Shown here one piece after another: positions 52,037 to 64,000 of a stretch of 64,000 nucleotides of DNA. The DNA lies in the NCBI RefSeq assembly GCF_901933205.1, contig NC_044572.1:79171465-79235464 (forward strand), written 5' to 3'. Each line of letters begins with the position of its first letter. The first letter of the stretch is position 1. The position numbers and the translations under genes are program-made. Origin of the DNA: Camarhynchus parvulus (taxonomy: Eukaryota; Chordata; Aves; Passeriformes; Thraupidae). Under the pieces are notes generated by a model. That model had not been told where the DNA came from. It saw nothing but the letters and a program-made list of their open reading frames with translations, and made no database searches.

Positions 52037-52607
52037 TAGTTTTGTCTCAACAAAAAGAAATCTCAGGTTTAAGGGTAATTTTATGTGAAAGATGGATGAA
52101 GGGGAAGCTTTCCAGGGAATATGTAGCACACAGAAAGGAATCAAAGAATAAAAAGAGCATGCAGAGGAAAGGAGGCCACAACAGAGAAGAAAAATTACTT
52201 GTTTATATCCCTGCTTAACTTGGGTAAGTTCAGGGAGATTTCTGATCTGAACCATGGTTTTTAGCTATAGTCTCTTTAAAGAATACTCTTAACTGTCAGC
52301 AGAAGTTATTGAAGTAATAGAATTAAGAATAAAAAATCTGCAATTCTAATTGATATTTCTTTTTAGGCTCTAGGGAGACTTAAAGATGAAGCACAAAAAT
52401 CTCAAACCTCTGTCTCAAATACAGTGTGGAAGAAGAGGACTGACACATCCTGACATCAATTATTTCAGAAAGCTGGTGGGGAACCTAAGGACTGACCAGT
52501 AGCTCATTGCATCCACCATGTTAATTAGTTGAAACTGCCTGAAAAATGAAATTAATGTGCATCTGAATAAATATGAACAATTATGGTTCATAAATATGAA
52601 TAATTAG

Positions 52608-53060
52608 GGAAGAGCAATATGGCTTTTGCAAAGGAATAATAGTTTTTACAAATGTTCAGTACTCTAAAGTAATCATCATGCCTCCAGACTGGTACAAGAA
52701 GGCTGATAAAGTGCACCTTGACCTTGAAAAGGTGTTGAACAAGGTCATGTAACAAAGACTAAAACAGATGAAGATGATTCTGGAGAAGGGACTAAAATGA
52801 ATAAATAAATTCCTTTTTAAGAGGTAGGAAACAAGTGGCAAAAATAGTTAGATTTCACAGGGGAGGAAGATTATCAGAAGTATTCCTTGGTGATTTGCAC
52901 TTGACTCCATAATTCTTAATTTAGTTTTTAATGATCTTGAAAGGATGCTGAGCAGTGAGATGGAAAAGTCTGTCAAAGTTAATAAGTTATTTGATACAAC
53001 ATATATGACCAGTGGCTGTGAAAAAGACAAAAGCACTTCCTAGTAGTGACTGACTGGGTG
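52608..53060 (+). mobile_element. CR1 reverse-transcriptase remnant (internal)
   Basis: Degraded plus-strand CR1 ORF2 sequence from the reverse-transcriptase core. Segments resembling the consensus run in order: 'caatatggcttttgcaaagg' near 52616, the 'gaccttgaaaaggtgttgaacaaggtc' stretch near 52719 (place of the FDKAFDTV motif), and 'tccttggtgatttgcacttg' to 'atgatcttgaaaggatgctgag' near 52883-52955. Every frame is broken. The copy lacks the usual 3' end, so it was cut by later deletion or insertion. Confidence 0.65.
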
Positions 53061-54064
53061 ATAGAGTGGTGGATGAATGTAAAGGAGAAAGCAGAAGCCT
53101 GCTTTAATTCCTTTAGTGTGCTTTAATTATTCTTTTGATAAATGAAATTTACAGAAGGTAAATATAAAATTAAAGTCATCAATCCATCTCAGAAACAATA
53201 TAGTAGCCTGAGAGAACTCTCCAAAATACTGTTTCAGTTCAAAATCAGAATTTATAAAATATATCTTTGAGTCTGAGGATATTGTTCCCTTGATTTTGAG
53301 GTTTCAGACAGAATGGAAGAGAATGAAACATCTGATTTATGTTCTATTAATTAAAATCCATCTATGAAAACTTCTGATGTAATATTATAATTTAATTTTA
53401 TTTTACAAGAATATAAACCATTTGATATCTGTTTCCAATGTAAAGATGCAGAAATAATGTGTCAATTGCCATCAAGCTACAGCAACTTTTCATTTCTTTT
53501 GAAATAAATATATTACAACTGCATTATAAAGCCAGGCCAAGAGTTAGAGAACCTAATACATATCATAAAGTAATGAACACAACCTAAAGTAAAAGTCTCC
53601 CAAAAATAAACCTGAGAAACTTTTCTACATATTCTCCCCCAGGGCTTTTTGGTCAATATGACTTCATAGAAACTGTTCATGCATATTTTTCTGTCTATTG
53701 TTTTGTTTTCCTAGGACTGATAGAAGAAGTAGATTATTTTCTTGTACTGAGAAATTTTGCATTTTCTGTTTTTTATATCCTTTCAGTTTTGTCTGCATTA
53801 CACATATGATTGGTTGCAGGTGTTTTTCCTGTTTCAGGTAGCAAAGTAGCTGTAGTATAATGATCTTTTGGTGTTCTCTAGTTTCTTTTCTAAACTTATC
53901 TCTCTCTCTTCAGAGATGCACATAAAATTCAGGCAATTCTTAATTAATTTCCCTTTCAGATTTTTTAGGTGTAAAATACACTGGTTCCCCACCTGTAGCA
54001 GAGATACATAATACTTTCACTTATTTCAAAATGATAAATAAACACTAAAATTAGCAAGATTTGT
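53061..54064. other. unique AT-rich DNA, no gene seen
   Basis: No gene or repeat recognised. Confidence 0.6.
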
Positions 54065-54125
54065 CGAATCATAGAATCACTTAGGTTGGAAAAGACCTTT
54101 AGGGTCATTGAGTCTAACCATATGG
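54065..54125 (-). mobile_element. short CR1 3' terminal stub, inverted
   Basis: About 60 bp is close to the CR1 3' terminus: ATCATAGAATCACTTAGG with the tandem terminal octamer, then 'ttggaaaagacctttagggtcattgagtctaacc'. The element is 5'-truncated to a stub. Its similarity to the consensus looks higher than in the other copies, so it may be among the youngest CR1 insertions here. Confidence 0.93.
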
Positions 54126-55829
54126 GCAGGAATCATTTCTGTAGCTCTTGAGAAAAAAAAAGTAAAAAGATTAAAAAACTGAATCATCCATTTAAAAAAA
54201 TAAGTAATTTTAAATAATTTTAAGAAAAGTTAGCAGGGCGACTGAACTCAGTCTTGAGGTTTTGACAATCTCACTATAATTGATGATGCAATTAATTGTA
54301 TCCCTTGAAGGTTTTTGCAACCTAAGAGTGTTTGACCATCATGTCAGTATCTTATCAAGCTTCTATCTCAGAGTTTTAAGGAATTGCAACCTTAAAAAAT
54401 GGCTGGCTGTCTTGCATTTAATATGATAAAATGTTAGTACTTCAGCTTTTCATTGGTCTTATTAATTTGTATAATTTTGTTTGCAGCCTTTATAAAATTT
54501 ATAATTATTAAAGGTGACACACGATAAGTTGATTTAAGATGACAAAGTAAATATATGCCATAAATAAAATGAAAATAATAGTTTTATCAATTATCTCTTC
54601 ATCTCTCTGTCTTTTCATCTCTCTTTTTCTTCACTGAAAAATACATCAGTTACAGTTTTGCAAAACTTGAATTAAACTATCAGCATCTAATTTAGGGAAA
54701 TTTCCTGAAACATAATGCAAAAATAGTAGAGGCCATCATCCCAAAATAATCAGCTTGCCTTTAAAATTTCTTTCAGTTTGATGAGTTTGTCAATGTCATG
54801 AACGATAATTCCTCAACTCAGTCTATCTGTCAAAATCAGTAGTCACCAAAAAAATCCACCTGATCTAGGGAAAATACTGGAAATTTTAATAGAGAAGGTT
54901 TAACTGTAGAACTGCAATATTGTTAATTTTGAGTCATCTAATTTCATTTTCTCCAAATAAATTAGTAAATATTGGACAACATTTTGAAGGGTCTCAGATA
55001 TTAAAGGAAAATATGAAGCTGCTCAATAATTTTAAAAATAAAGGGTGCACTATTACTTTTGCCAATTTTAAAATGGAATGTCAAATATTAATTCTTCTAA
55101 GGTATATGCTGTTAGTTTAGTTGACTACTGTTATTGACAAAAGCTTCTGAGTGTATGCTATTATTTAAGATGTTCATTTTCTTGTAGTGACCCATTATTG
55201 TTTTAGGTATTGGGAGTAAAAAACATATCTGAATATAGCTGAACTAATTAGAGAGGTCAAGACTAGTGTCAGCAAACTTTCAGCTGTTTGAGGACTTAGT
55301 GGATGTGGCGTCTTGGAAACTGCCCTCAGGGATAAAGGATTGAACAGAGCTTAGAGAATATTTTTCTCGCAGCACAAGAACTTTCAATTTCCCTTTTTAA
55401 GAAATCAGGCACAGAAGGCAAGGAGATAAGCATGGCTGAGCAAGGACCTCCTGATCAAATTAAGTATAAGAAATGCACAAGCAGTCGAACCAAGGACAGG
55501 TTTCCTGATTGTAATATAGCATGTTGCCTAGATATGTAGGGATGGTATCAGGAAAGATATGGTTCAGTTAGAGCATAATTAAGCAAGGAATGCGAAGAAT
55601 AATAAGGATATCTATATGTATGTTGATATGAAAAGGAAGATAAAAAGAAAAGTGCTTGCCCTGATAAGTAAGACAAGGGAATTGATGGCAACAAGCATGA
55701 AGAAGACTTGAGGTACTTAAATTTTTTTCTGCTTCTATTTTCAGTTTTAATCTCTCCTCCCACACCTCTCAAATCCCTAAACCTCAAGAGAGAGGATGAG
55801 GGAGTGATCTGTCTGGCTCTAGAAGATTA
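54126..55829. other. unique AT-rich DNA, no gene seen
   Basis: No gene recognised. The stretch 55260-55790 becomes less AT-rich and purine-rich toward the CR1 that follows. It might hold more worn LINE sequence, but no segment could be matched. Confidence 0.5.
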
Positions 55830-57078
55830 TTTTCAAGACCACCTGAGAAATCTGAGTGTACATAAGTCTATGTGATCTGATGAGATGTATGTCAGGGTCT
55901 TGAGATAATTAGCTGCCTAAGATAGTGGCCTCTTATTATGTAGTGACTGTATCAGTGGACATGGCCTTTGACATGTCCCCCCTTCCCCAATATTCTACTT
56001 GATAAATGGGAGAAATATGGGTTTGATGAATGCACTTTTAGATGGATAAGGATTTTGCTGGATGACTGCGTCTGAAGTTCAGTCACAGTTATCAGCTCAA
56101 TAGACAAGTGTAAATTAGTGATGAGTGGTGTCCTTCAAGGGCCCATACTGGAATCAATACTGTTTAATAACTTCACCAGTTACATAGACAGTGGGTTTGA
56201 ATATAGTCTCACCAAGTTTGCAGATAACACCGAGGTCAGTGGTGGGGAGCTTGGTGTTATCTGCTGGTGTGCTTTAGGGAAGCCGTGCCAACCAGAGAGA
56301 CCTTGACAGGCTTGAGAAATGAGCACACATGAACCTCGTGAAGTCCTACAAGCCCAAGTGCAAGATCCTGCACCCGTGTCAGGGAAATCCTAAGCACAAA
56401 TACAGGATGGGTGGAGAATGGATAGAGACCAGCCCTGCAGAGAAGGACTTCAGAATACTGATTGTATATGAGCCAGCAATGTGTGCTTGCAGCCCAGAAA
56501 GCCAGCTGTAACTAGGGCTGCATCCAAAGCAGCCAGGGCACCAGGGTGAGGAACGGAATTCTGTCTCTGCTCTTGGAAGACTCCACTTGGAGTGCTGAGT
56601 CCAGGTCTGGGTTCAGCAATCACATGGAGATGTTAGGACTGATCCAGAAGAGGGCCACACAGATGACCAGAGGGCTGGAGCACCTCTCCTATGAAGAAAG
56701 GCTGAGAGAGTTGTTGAAGCCAGAGTTGTTCAGCCTGGAGAAGGGAAGACTCATGGAAGATCTTACTGCAGCCTTTCAGTATGTAAAATGGGTCTCACAA
56801 GAAAGATGGAGGGATGCGTTTTATGAAGAGCTGTACTAATTGGACAGGGGTAATGGTTTTAAGTTGAAAGAGGATATAAGAAAGACGTTCTTTACAATGT
56901 GAACAAAGACATGAAGAGTTGTGTATGTTCCATTTCTGGAAGTGTTTAAGGTTGGGTTGCATAGAGCTTGGAGTAATCTCATCAGACAGAAGACATCCTG
57001 GCCCATGGCAGGGTGTCTGGACTAGATGATCTGTAGAGATCCTTTTAATAAACATTCCATGGTTCTATTATTTCATGA
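55830..57078 (+). mobile_element. CR1 retrotransposon, 3' 1.25 kb
   Basis: Plus-strand CR1 covering the reverse-transcriptase core through to the 3' end. 'ctgatgagatgtatgtcagggtcttgag' lies near 55878 and 'catggcctttgacatgtc' near 55959 (FDTV region). Near 56129 a 'ggtgtccttcaagggcccatactgg' segment corresponds to the V-P-Q-G-x-V-L-G motif, and 'agtttgcagataacacc' near 56215 to F-A-D-D/N-T. The ORF2 C-terminal part reads G-L-E-H-L-S-Y-E-E-R-L-R-E-L near 56670-56715. The tail ends 'ccatggttctattatttcatgatcc'. Stops and shifts occur throughout, so the copy is dead. The catalytic Y-A/F-x-D-D region reads F-A-D-N, so the second aspartate is lost. Confidence 0.93.
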
Positions 57079-60036
57079 TCCACAAAGTGACAGTTACAGT
57101 GAAGCAAGGACTCTGGTTCTTTAGGATGAGACACACAGAAGATTTATAAATAATGAGATTTCCCAAGATGCTCACTTTTGTACAACCTCTTCCAGATTTA
57201 CCAATTACTAACCTAGACTGAGCATTTTTAGAAATCTGTTTGTCATATTTTATTTCAGCTAAAAATGAAGAAAAATAAGATAGTTAAACACAGAGTAAAC
57301 AAGAAGAGGACAACTAGATTAATTGGGAAAAAAAGGACTAGTGATAAAATTATGCTTTGAAAAAATAAGACTGCTAAAAATACTTTTAAATAGCAAAGAT
57401 GAATTACAGTGTCTAACAAATGTAAATAGTATTGGTACATTCAAATCTTGAGCCTGTATATTCTACCATGTAAATAATATACACGTTCCTTCTTCCCTAA
57501 GTTGATGTGGTCTCAGCAAAAATAATTTTGCTTATAAGTGCTTGAAAAGTAAACCAATTTACAGAAATCCACTGCAGAATGTAATTGCCATCTAGTATTC
57601 CAGGCAGCTCTGCCCATAAATGGAGGAGAAAGTAATAGATACGGGGGAAACAGACAAACAATGAGAAAGAAGTGGAATTTTAGACTGCTGAGAAGAGGAA
57701 CTACTGCTATCAGTCCTGCCAGTTCATGAGAAACTGATCTGCAATTCATAAATGAGAAAACACGTTTTCCTTACAAAACAAAAAGAAGGGAGGTAAACAG
57801 ACAGAGCAAAAGGTGCCTCCTACCCTGCTGCAGAATGGTGAATGGTATTTCCACGTAGGTAGATCCTTTGTGTATTTAAAAAACAAGAGCCTGAAGAATG
57901 TAGAAATTAGAAAACAAAAGTCATATTTTTTACAGTTGAAAAAATTAGGTCCACAAAAATGAAGAGGTCAATGAAAAATTTTGGACATGTATATAATCTT
58001 CTAGTAACTCTGGAAACCCCAAAGCCTTGCATTTGAAAAGCTGTTTGGAAAAACTGCTTACTTTTTTCTTCTAATTTAGGGTTTTTTTCTAGTCAATAGA
58101 AGCTGAGATCCTTTTATGTGTTTTTTACTGCTGTTTTGCTTTTTTTCATAAGAGTAGAGCTCCTGCAATCCTTTGTCTGTGACTTTTTTGTCTGTTTACT
58201 CCAATGTAACCACATGCCTTCTTTTTCCTTCCTGTATTCCTAAGTCTTTAAAGGCACTGAATGGGAAATAGCTTTTTCTTCTCTCTGTTGGAAACGTGGG
58301 ACTCTTGTTTTGCTTCTGGAAGCAAAGAAAGGAGACTTTATGGATCAGACCCAGTAGACTCTTTTTAAAATCAAGTCAAATAGTACATGCTATTGATTAT
58401 GCATTCAAATGTAAATGTAGTAGTCTTAAATACTAGTTCTAACATTATCAGTTTTGGTCTTTAAGGTTTTTTTTTCTTTTTTTACATTCCTTTTTTTCCA
58501 TGAGATTCTTGATTCATTTTAAAATTCAATTGAAGGATTTCTAACCCTGGAAACATTGAGGGCTTTCAGATTGACATAAGGAAGTAGGAGAATCTCTGAT
58601 GGAAAAGGTCTTAAATCAGATGGCCACCCCACGAGACATTGTAGAAAACCATACTGTAACAAATGTATCTACACTAAAAAAATTTTTGTTGAGCATGGCA
58701 GCATCACTGTTCCAGGGCAAAGTGTCGGTGTTCTCTTGGGCATTAGCACTTCCATCACAAGTCCTTTTCATCTTCATTTTTGCTCAACTAGCAAATTCCT
58801 TCTTCTATCTGTATGCAGAACAAATAAGGGTAATATCTCAAAAGAATTACAGTGACAGATTAGAAGTAATGTGCAGGATCACAATTATGTTGTACATGTC
58901 CAAAATGAATAAAATAGAATTAATTTCAGATTTATAATCACAAGAAATGAGGCTAATGAACAGCACTAATTACATCCCTGTAACATGATAAGCATAAAAT
59001 AATTAAGTATGGATAATTTATTATAAGATTTTAACAGAGATCAGGGGCATAGGTTTTCAGAAAAAGTTCTAGGCAATGAAGAAGATTCTAAACCTTTAAA
59101 ATTAGCAAAGATCTCTGGAATATGAGATTTTCCTTTAGGTCTCTGTAATAACATTTTTAAACCAACATTTTATATAACTTAAATGTGAACTGCAAAACTG
59201 CAGCATGTATTTAAGGCCAGGAAGACAAAACTGTCTAATTCCCATTTTTGACTGTTCTTTAGAGCACCTTTATTGTGGTAACTTTGATGCCTTTTACATC
59301 ACACTATGTTAATTCTTTATGAGCACTTGTTAAATTGTTATTTTCTTAGGAATACCTCTGAGTACTGATTTTATTTGTGTATCTTAACTTTCTCTGGAAA
59401 AGTAGATTTTCATTTGTACAAATAACATTACAACAATAATTAAAAATATCAGGTGTCCGCACTGGAAATTGAAACACAAAATTAGACAAAGGTACGGAAA
59501 ACTAGTCCACCTTAAAATTATAATATTTCGTGTTTAAAGAGCAAAAAAAAGCATTCAAAGAAGGATTGGGGAAATTATGCAAATAACGATCTAAATTATT
59601 AGCAAACAGAAGACGAAAATTGGTTTGTTCTCTAACCATTACTTCTGAAATGGGATTTCTGAATGGTACCATGTTAAGGAGTTTCCCTCTTTCAATTTTT
59701 GATTCATACCTTAATACTGCTGGGATTTCTTACAAAAAATATTTCTGAAATCAAACATTTTCTTTAACAGCCCTTCAAGTCTGCAGTAAAATTTCCAATG
59801 CTTGCTACCCTTTTACATACAATATTCTTATGAACCAGCAGATGCAAAGATGAGCAGGAAGGTTTTCAGTCACATGCTGTGGACTGCTTATCCTTAAAAA
59901 AGCTTCATGAAAAGCACATTCTAAATGGCAGGCGTGTCACCTAATGGAAGGAAAGACCTTTTAAAAACTACTTATTTTCAAGTTGTTTTGTCAATGCTTC
60001 ATTAGCTTTCTTTTACAATCAGAAGATGAAGTTCTT

Positions 60037-60038
<2 letters not shown>
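57079..60038. other. unique AT-rich DNA, no gene seen
   Basis: No gene or mobile element recognised. A 112-codon plus frame (58599-58937) has hydrophobic segments but no motif or gene context and is likely chance. Confidence 0.55.

Positions 60039-60072
<34 letters not shown>
60039..60072. repeat. run of 34 T
   Basis: An uninterrupted T tract, the longest homopolymer in the window. Its length in any one read may be unreliable. The sequence to its right has no AATAAA complement within about 40 bp, so a minus-strand poly(A) tail is not well supported. Confidence 0.85.
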
Positions 60073-60073
<1 letters not shown>

Positions 60074-63000
60074 ACAAAGTCAAACTAGAGCTGGTAGGAG
60101 TTGGGGAGGTGTATGTGGAAGGGAAGCAACAGCACCTCTGTTTATGTTTCATTCTTTGTAAAGCCAAGGAGTCTCACTACCCACTTGAAGCTGTGTCAGG
60201 CTTTAGAAAGTCTACAGAATTATGGTTGGATAAGAAAGGACTGAAGCTGAAAGATGAGCTGCTGTACAGTTCATCTTTGGTTAAAACTTCCCAGGGTGTA
60301 AATAACATCTTTGAGCAGGATTAACATTTTTAAAACTTCTGTCAAGCACTGAGCAGAAACCATGTTTGTGTAGCTCCCAAAGGACAAAAAGCTTTACTAG
60401 GTGACCAGAAATATAGACCAGCTAAATGTATTTGGACTCTCATGCAGCAAAGCATAGAAGCATGGCCTTATTCTCCATTTAGTCTGATCACATGGGCAAA
60501 AACCATGTTCCTTGGGCTTGATCAGAATGAAACTTGTACTGGGATGATTTGTTGAACTGATGCTTCTGGGTTCATTGAAAGCTCACTAAGCAAATGAAAA
60601 ATGTTGCATTAGCATTAATAAGCTTCAGAAACTAAAATCCTATGATCTGCAGAGCATGAGGCTGATTTCACAGTAAATGACCTCACTGCAGTTTTTGAAC
60701 TGAACAAATGTAATGAGATTAGAAGGATCCTCTCATGGATATTTCTCATTTCACAGTATAAATGAGTATATATTGCCTATAGATATGTTTTTGTCTGTTA
60801 CTTATCACCAACTAGTAATTCCAAGACATTTTTCTTCTCTGATAATGCCTTGAAACTTGTTGGACTCAACTAAGCATAATGACTTGGAATAGGTGACAAC
60901 TTTGAGTCAGAACATTCAAGAATAAAGTTTAAAAATTGACATTTTTATTACTTCTGCACAGCAAACACTCAGATTAGAAGGTGACTTTCTAAATGAAGAA
61001 ATTATGAAATCCTTGTAAGGAAGTGTTGACATGACTAAGTTCTGTTGAATTATTTCATTGATCGATGTCTTGAAAGACAAATTTTGCGGCATTTTTTAAA
61101 TAAAGAAGCATAGAGATTCAGAAAATACATTAGAAGGGGAAAGCTTCCATTTGTGACCAGGAAAAGACATTCATGAGAAAGCAAATCACACCCTTCATCA
61201 AATAACATCATTAAGAACTGAAAACTGTCAGCAAAAGAAAATTGTAAGCCAGAGTGCTCATGTTATCCATGTTGTGTCTTTAGCTGGAACAGAGCATGCC
61301 CTAAACAGTCAAAAAACATGTGGATACATGCTCTGTATCACTTTGGACTCACCCAGCAGAGGAAGCAAGCCAAGGTTGAACAGATGTCCACTTCCAGGCT
61401 CACACTGTACCATATGGCAGAGACATACAGACAGTGCCCAGAGGAGAGAGACAAAAGGTCTGTTTATTTCCAAAAACCCTAAAGTGTTATGGATGGGTGT
61501 TATAACAAAAAAGTGGGAAAAGCAGCCTGCAGCTCCTGGTACTGGGCAGGCTGTGTATCTCCCATTTCATCTTGTCTGCTGATAAACCAGTTGTAGTAGA
61601 TTATTTTGCACCAGCAGAGCATGCAGAGGTCTCCCACTGGAGCAGTAAATCTAACCCAGCATACTTCATAGTGGAGGGAACTGCTGAGCCTGACATTTAC
61701 ATGACCTGTAAATGATATTGGACTCCTTTATTTCACAGTAGACTAACCATGCTGGGTGTCACTTCAGGGTGAAATGGGCGTGCCTGCATATACTCATATA
61801 TACAGGTTTGTGAAAGAACTGCAGTACCACATATTCTGGTTTTCTCATAGTAACTCTGATTCTTGAAAAAAGCAAAAGTAACAATTAATAAATCTACTCT
61901 TTGTTTCATAAGGCATTTGACAAATGATCTTGGCCCATCCTGGAGACAGGTAATGAGGAGCTACTGTTGTACTGCAGATCTAGCCCCTTTAATATGACAT
62001 GGCATACCTGAGAAATATAGATAGGACAGACAGGGGTAGCACAGGGCCTTTTTTTCTTCTGAAATGGCAGCTGGAAGCTAAGCATCATACCCTGTACTAA
62101 AATGGCACAGGAACCCACCTTCAGGTATCTGAATAACCAACACCCCTTTTTTTGTGAGAAAACAAGAACAAAAAAAAAAAAAATCAGTTCAGCAAACCCA
62201 AATACATAAACTACCAGTTATAAAATGTTTGGCTGTGAGCACTAGCACTGATCACATGCCAAAGTATTATTCTGAACCTTTAAAAATAAAGTCACTAAAG
62301 ATTTAATTGTCACCAGTGCTGACACAGCAAAGCTGCCAGTGTGAGCCCTGAAATGCACAACATGTGTCTTTCTTTGCCCAGGAGTGTCTGAGTGTGAGGG
62401 ACAGGGGAGGGAGTGTGTGCTGCCCAAATGCCCCAGAGATAAGTGGCCTGCCAGCAATTTTCCTTCCATCACACCCACATTTCTCTAGCCTGCTCCTCTT
62501 GTATTCAGCCTCGACTCCTTCCTGCTCCATTCCCTTCGATCCTGCTCACTGTGGAGATATAGCAAGGATTCTGATCTCAAGGTCCAACAAAAATATTTCA
62601 TGGAATGGATAGAGACTATCTTGTCATTTGCAATTTTGTCTGAAAGAATGCTCCATATTTCAACAGGTTAGCCTCTCCTGTCACATGAGATGGTTGGACA
62701 TCACCTGCACAAGATAACAGATTATTTCTAAACTGCTCATGGGTTACTTACAACCAGTGATGCACAACAATTAACCACACTTTTCCCACTTTTCATCACC
62801 CAGACTGTTTTAACTTAATTTTTCACCTATTTTTATCTGGCCTCCTCATTCTTCCTTCTGCCTTTATCCTACTTCAGGCTCCCTTTTTCCCCTCTTTGAA
62901 AAAAGGAGAACAAAAGAATTTGTTGTTTCATTCTTTAAATGGGCTCTGTTCCTCAGTGTTCTAAGGAAGAGTATTGTGAACAAAACTAGAGGCTGCAGAC

Positions 63001-64000
63001 ACAGCAGGCAGGCAGGAACCACAAGTTTCAGTACAGAGCACTTTTCCTTTTTTTGGTTTGTTTGTTTGTTTGTTTGAATGTATTTGACAAGGATTAGGCA
63101 AATATATACTGAATTAAAAGCTTCAGATTGTTAGGTTCAATGGCAAGGTTGGTTTCTCGTTTACATAACTGTCTTATGAAAGTGGTAATTGAGCATCCAC
63201 AATAACATGTATGTGATTTATGGCAACTCCAGATGAATGGTGGCGGAATCTATACCAAAAATATTTTTAATAAAGAAAAGGAAAAGCAAACTTATTCCAT
63301 TCCCAAATGTGAAGTCTATTTTTAATTCATACTACTTTTCAAATACTGGAACTATCCAGGAATAACTATGGAGTTATTGGCAAATGACTTCAAATGTATG
63401 TATATATGATACTATGCAGCCATACATAAAAAGATACAACATTTGAAGGAGATAAATAATGTTTATCATGTTAGCTCCTTTAAGCTTAAGTATATGAAAT
63501 TATCTTTGACAAACTCAACTGATTTGAGCTTTGTATTTTGAAAGTCGAAAAGCAACTAACAATTGTTTTACCTCTGGTTCATACATCAAGCAGGTACAAA
63601 AACTATTTCCCACCTCATCTCTGCTTTTAATTATATGATCAGTTTCAGTCCCTGTTTCATATTAACATTATGTAAAATCATTCTATTAGGTCCTTGTTTT
63701 CACTGTATGCATTATATGTGCCTTGGGTTTCATGTACATTTTACTTAGAATATTAGAATACACAATGAATTATAATCTTCTGTATTCTACTCTATCTTTA
63801 CTTAGTCATACACATATTTAATACTTGTAAATTACTATGTGGTGGTAGACTTTTTTCAGTTGAACTTTCACCAACTCTCCATTACAGGCAAGATCTTGCT
63901 TGTTAAAAAAAAAGCTATAATGAATTACATATAATTTCCTTTTATATTCTTCAGTTCTGCTAAGAATATTGTTTAGGTTGCTGGATAATTAGCTTTTACC
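60073..64000. other. unique DNA, no gene seen
   Basis: No gene recognised. The stretches 61270-61620 and 62320-62540 are richer in G and C than their flanks and carry short overlapping frames on both strands without motifs. An A tract lies near 62169 and a (GTTT)5 repeat at 63056-63076. Confidence 0.5.
63056..63076. repeat. (GTTT)5 microsatellite
   Basis: Five GTTT units follow a T-rich lead-in. Confidence 0.95.

Larger units (their letters stand above)
47647..52607. other. unique DNA, no gene seen
   Basis: No gene recognised. It contains a hairpin at 49799-49845, a 34-bp tandem duplication at 51034-51101, and two A/C-rich low-complexity tracts (51384-51475 and 51949-52036), each listed separately. 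A 62-codon minus frame (49861-50049) and a 101-codon minus frame (50571-50876) show no motifs. Confidence 0.5.

Noticed and set aside
1..64000. CRISPR array, bacterial operons, tRNA or rRNA genes, or a new multi-gene system
   Set aside because: No regularly spaced repeats, no long adjoining frames, no ribosome-binding pattern and no tRNA box pairs were seen. The repeat content is that of a bird nuclear genome.

Overview
The window looks like about 64 kb of non-coding nuclear DNA from a bird. Four things support this. The DNA is AT-rich with no long open reading frame: the longest is about 150 codons and has no recognisable domain. Several 3' ends of avian CR1 retrotransposons (LINE) are present in both orientations. 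There is one decayed solo LTR of a common avian ERVL-like retrovirus family. The microsatellites and A/T tracts are of vertebrate type. The species cannot be named from the sequence. The region could be intergenic or lie within very long introns. No convincing protein-coding gene, tRNA, rRNA, CRISPR array or bacterial-style operon was found.

Layout. Positions 1-9,640 are mostly unique AT-rich DNA. They hold two copies of an unnamed repeat of about 190 bp (3,016-3,206 and 8,904-9,093) and one promoter-like stretch ending in a possible first exon (5,777-5,922). A CR1 3' end on the plus strand lies at 9,645-10,118. Positions 10,119-21,085 are unique DNA with a few palindromes and a GC-richer block near 14.6-14.9 kb. 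An old, long CR1 on the minus strand occupies about 21,086-23,330. A CR1 ORF1-like fragment near 23.5-23.76 kb probably belongs to it. A solo LTR sits at 25,501-25,992, and a very old L3/CR1-like LINE fossil at about 26,540-26,915. Positions 26.9-38.7 kb are unique apart from one degraded CR1 3' end (33,040-33,290). The right half carries the densest CR1 debris: 38,724-39,790 (minus), 44,281-45,045 (plus), 47,212-47,646 (minus), 52,608-53,060 (plus), 54,065-54,125 (minus stub) and 55,830-57,078 (plus). Positions 57-64 kb are unique AT-rich DNA with simple repeats, including a run of 34 T.

Nothing here forms a working gene system, and no new biological system was found. The items most worth checking are the promoter/first-exon candidate at 5.8 kb, the unnamed repeat pair, the foldback mutation inside the old CR1, and the ancient LINE fossil. 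CR1, LTR and L3 assignments rest on recalled family features rather than on a database search, so boundaries are approximate.
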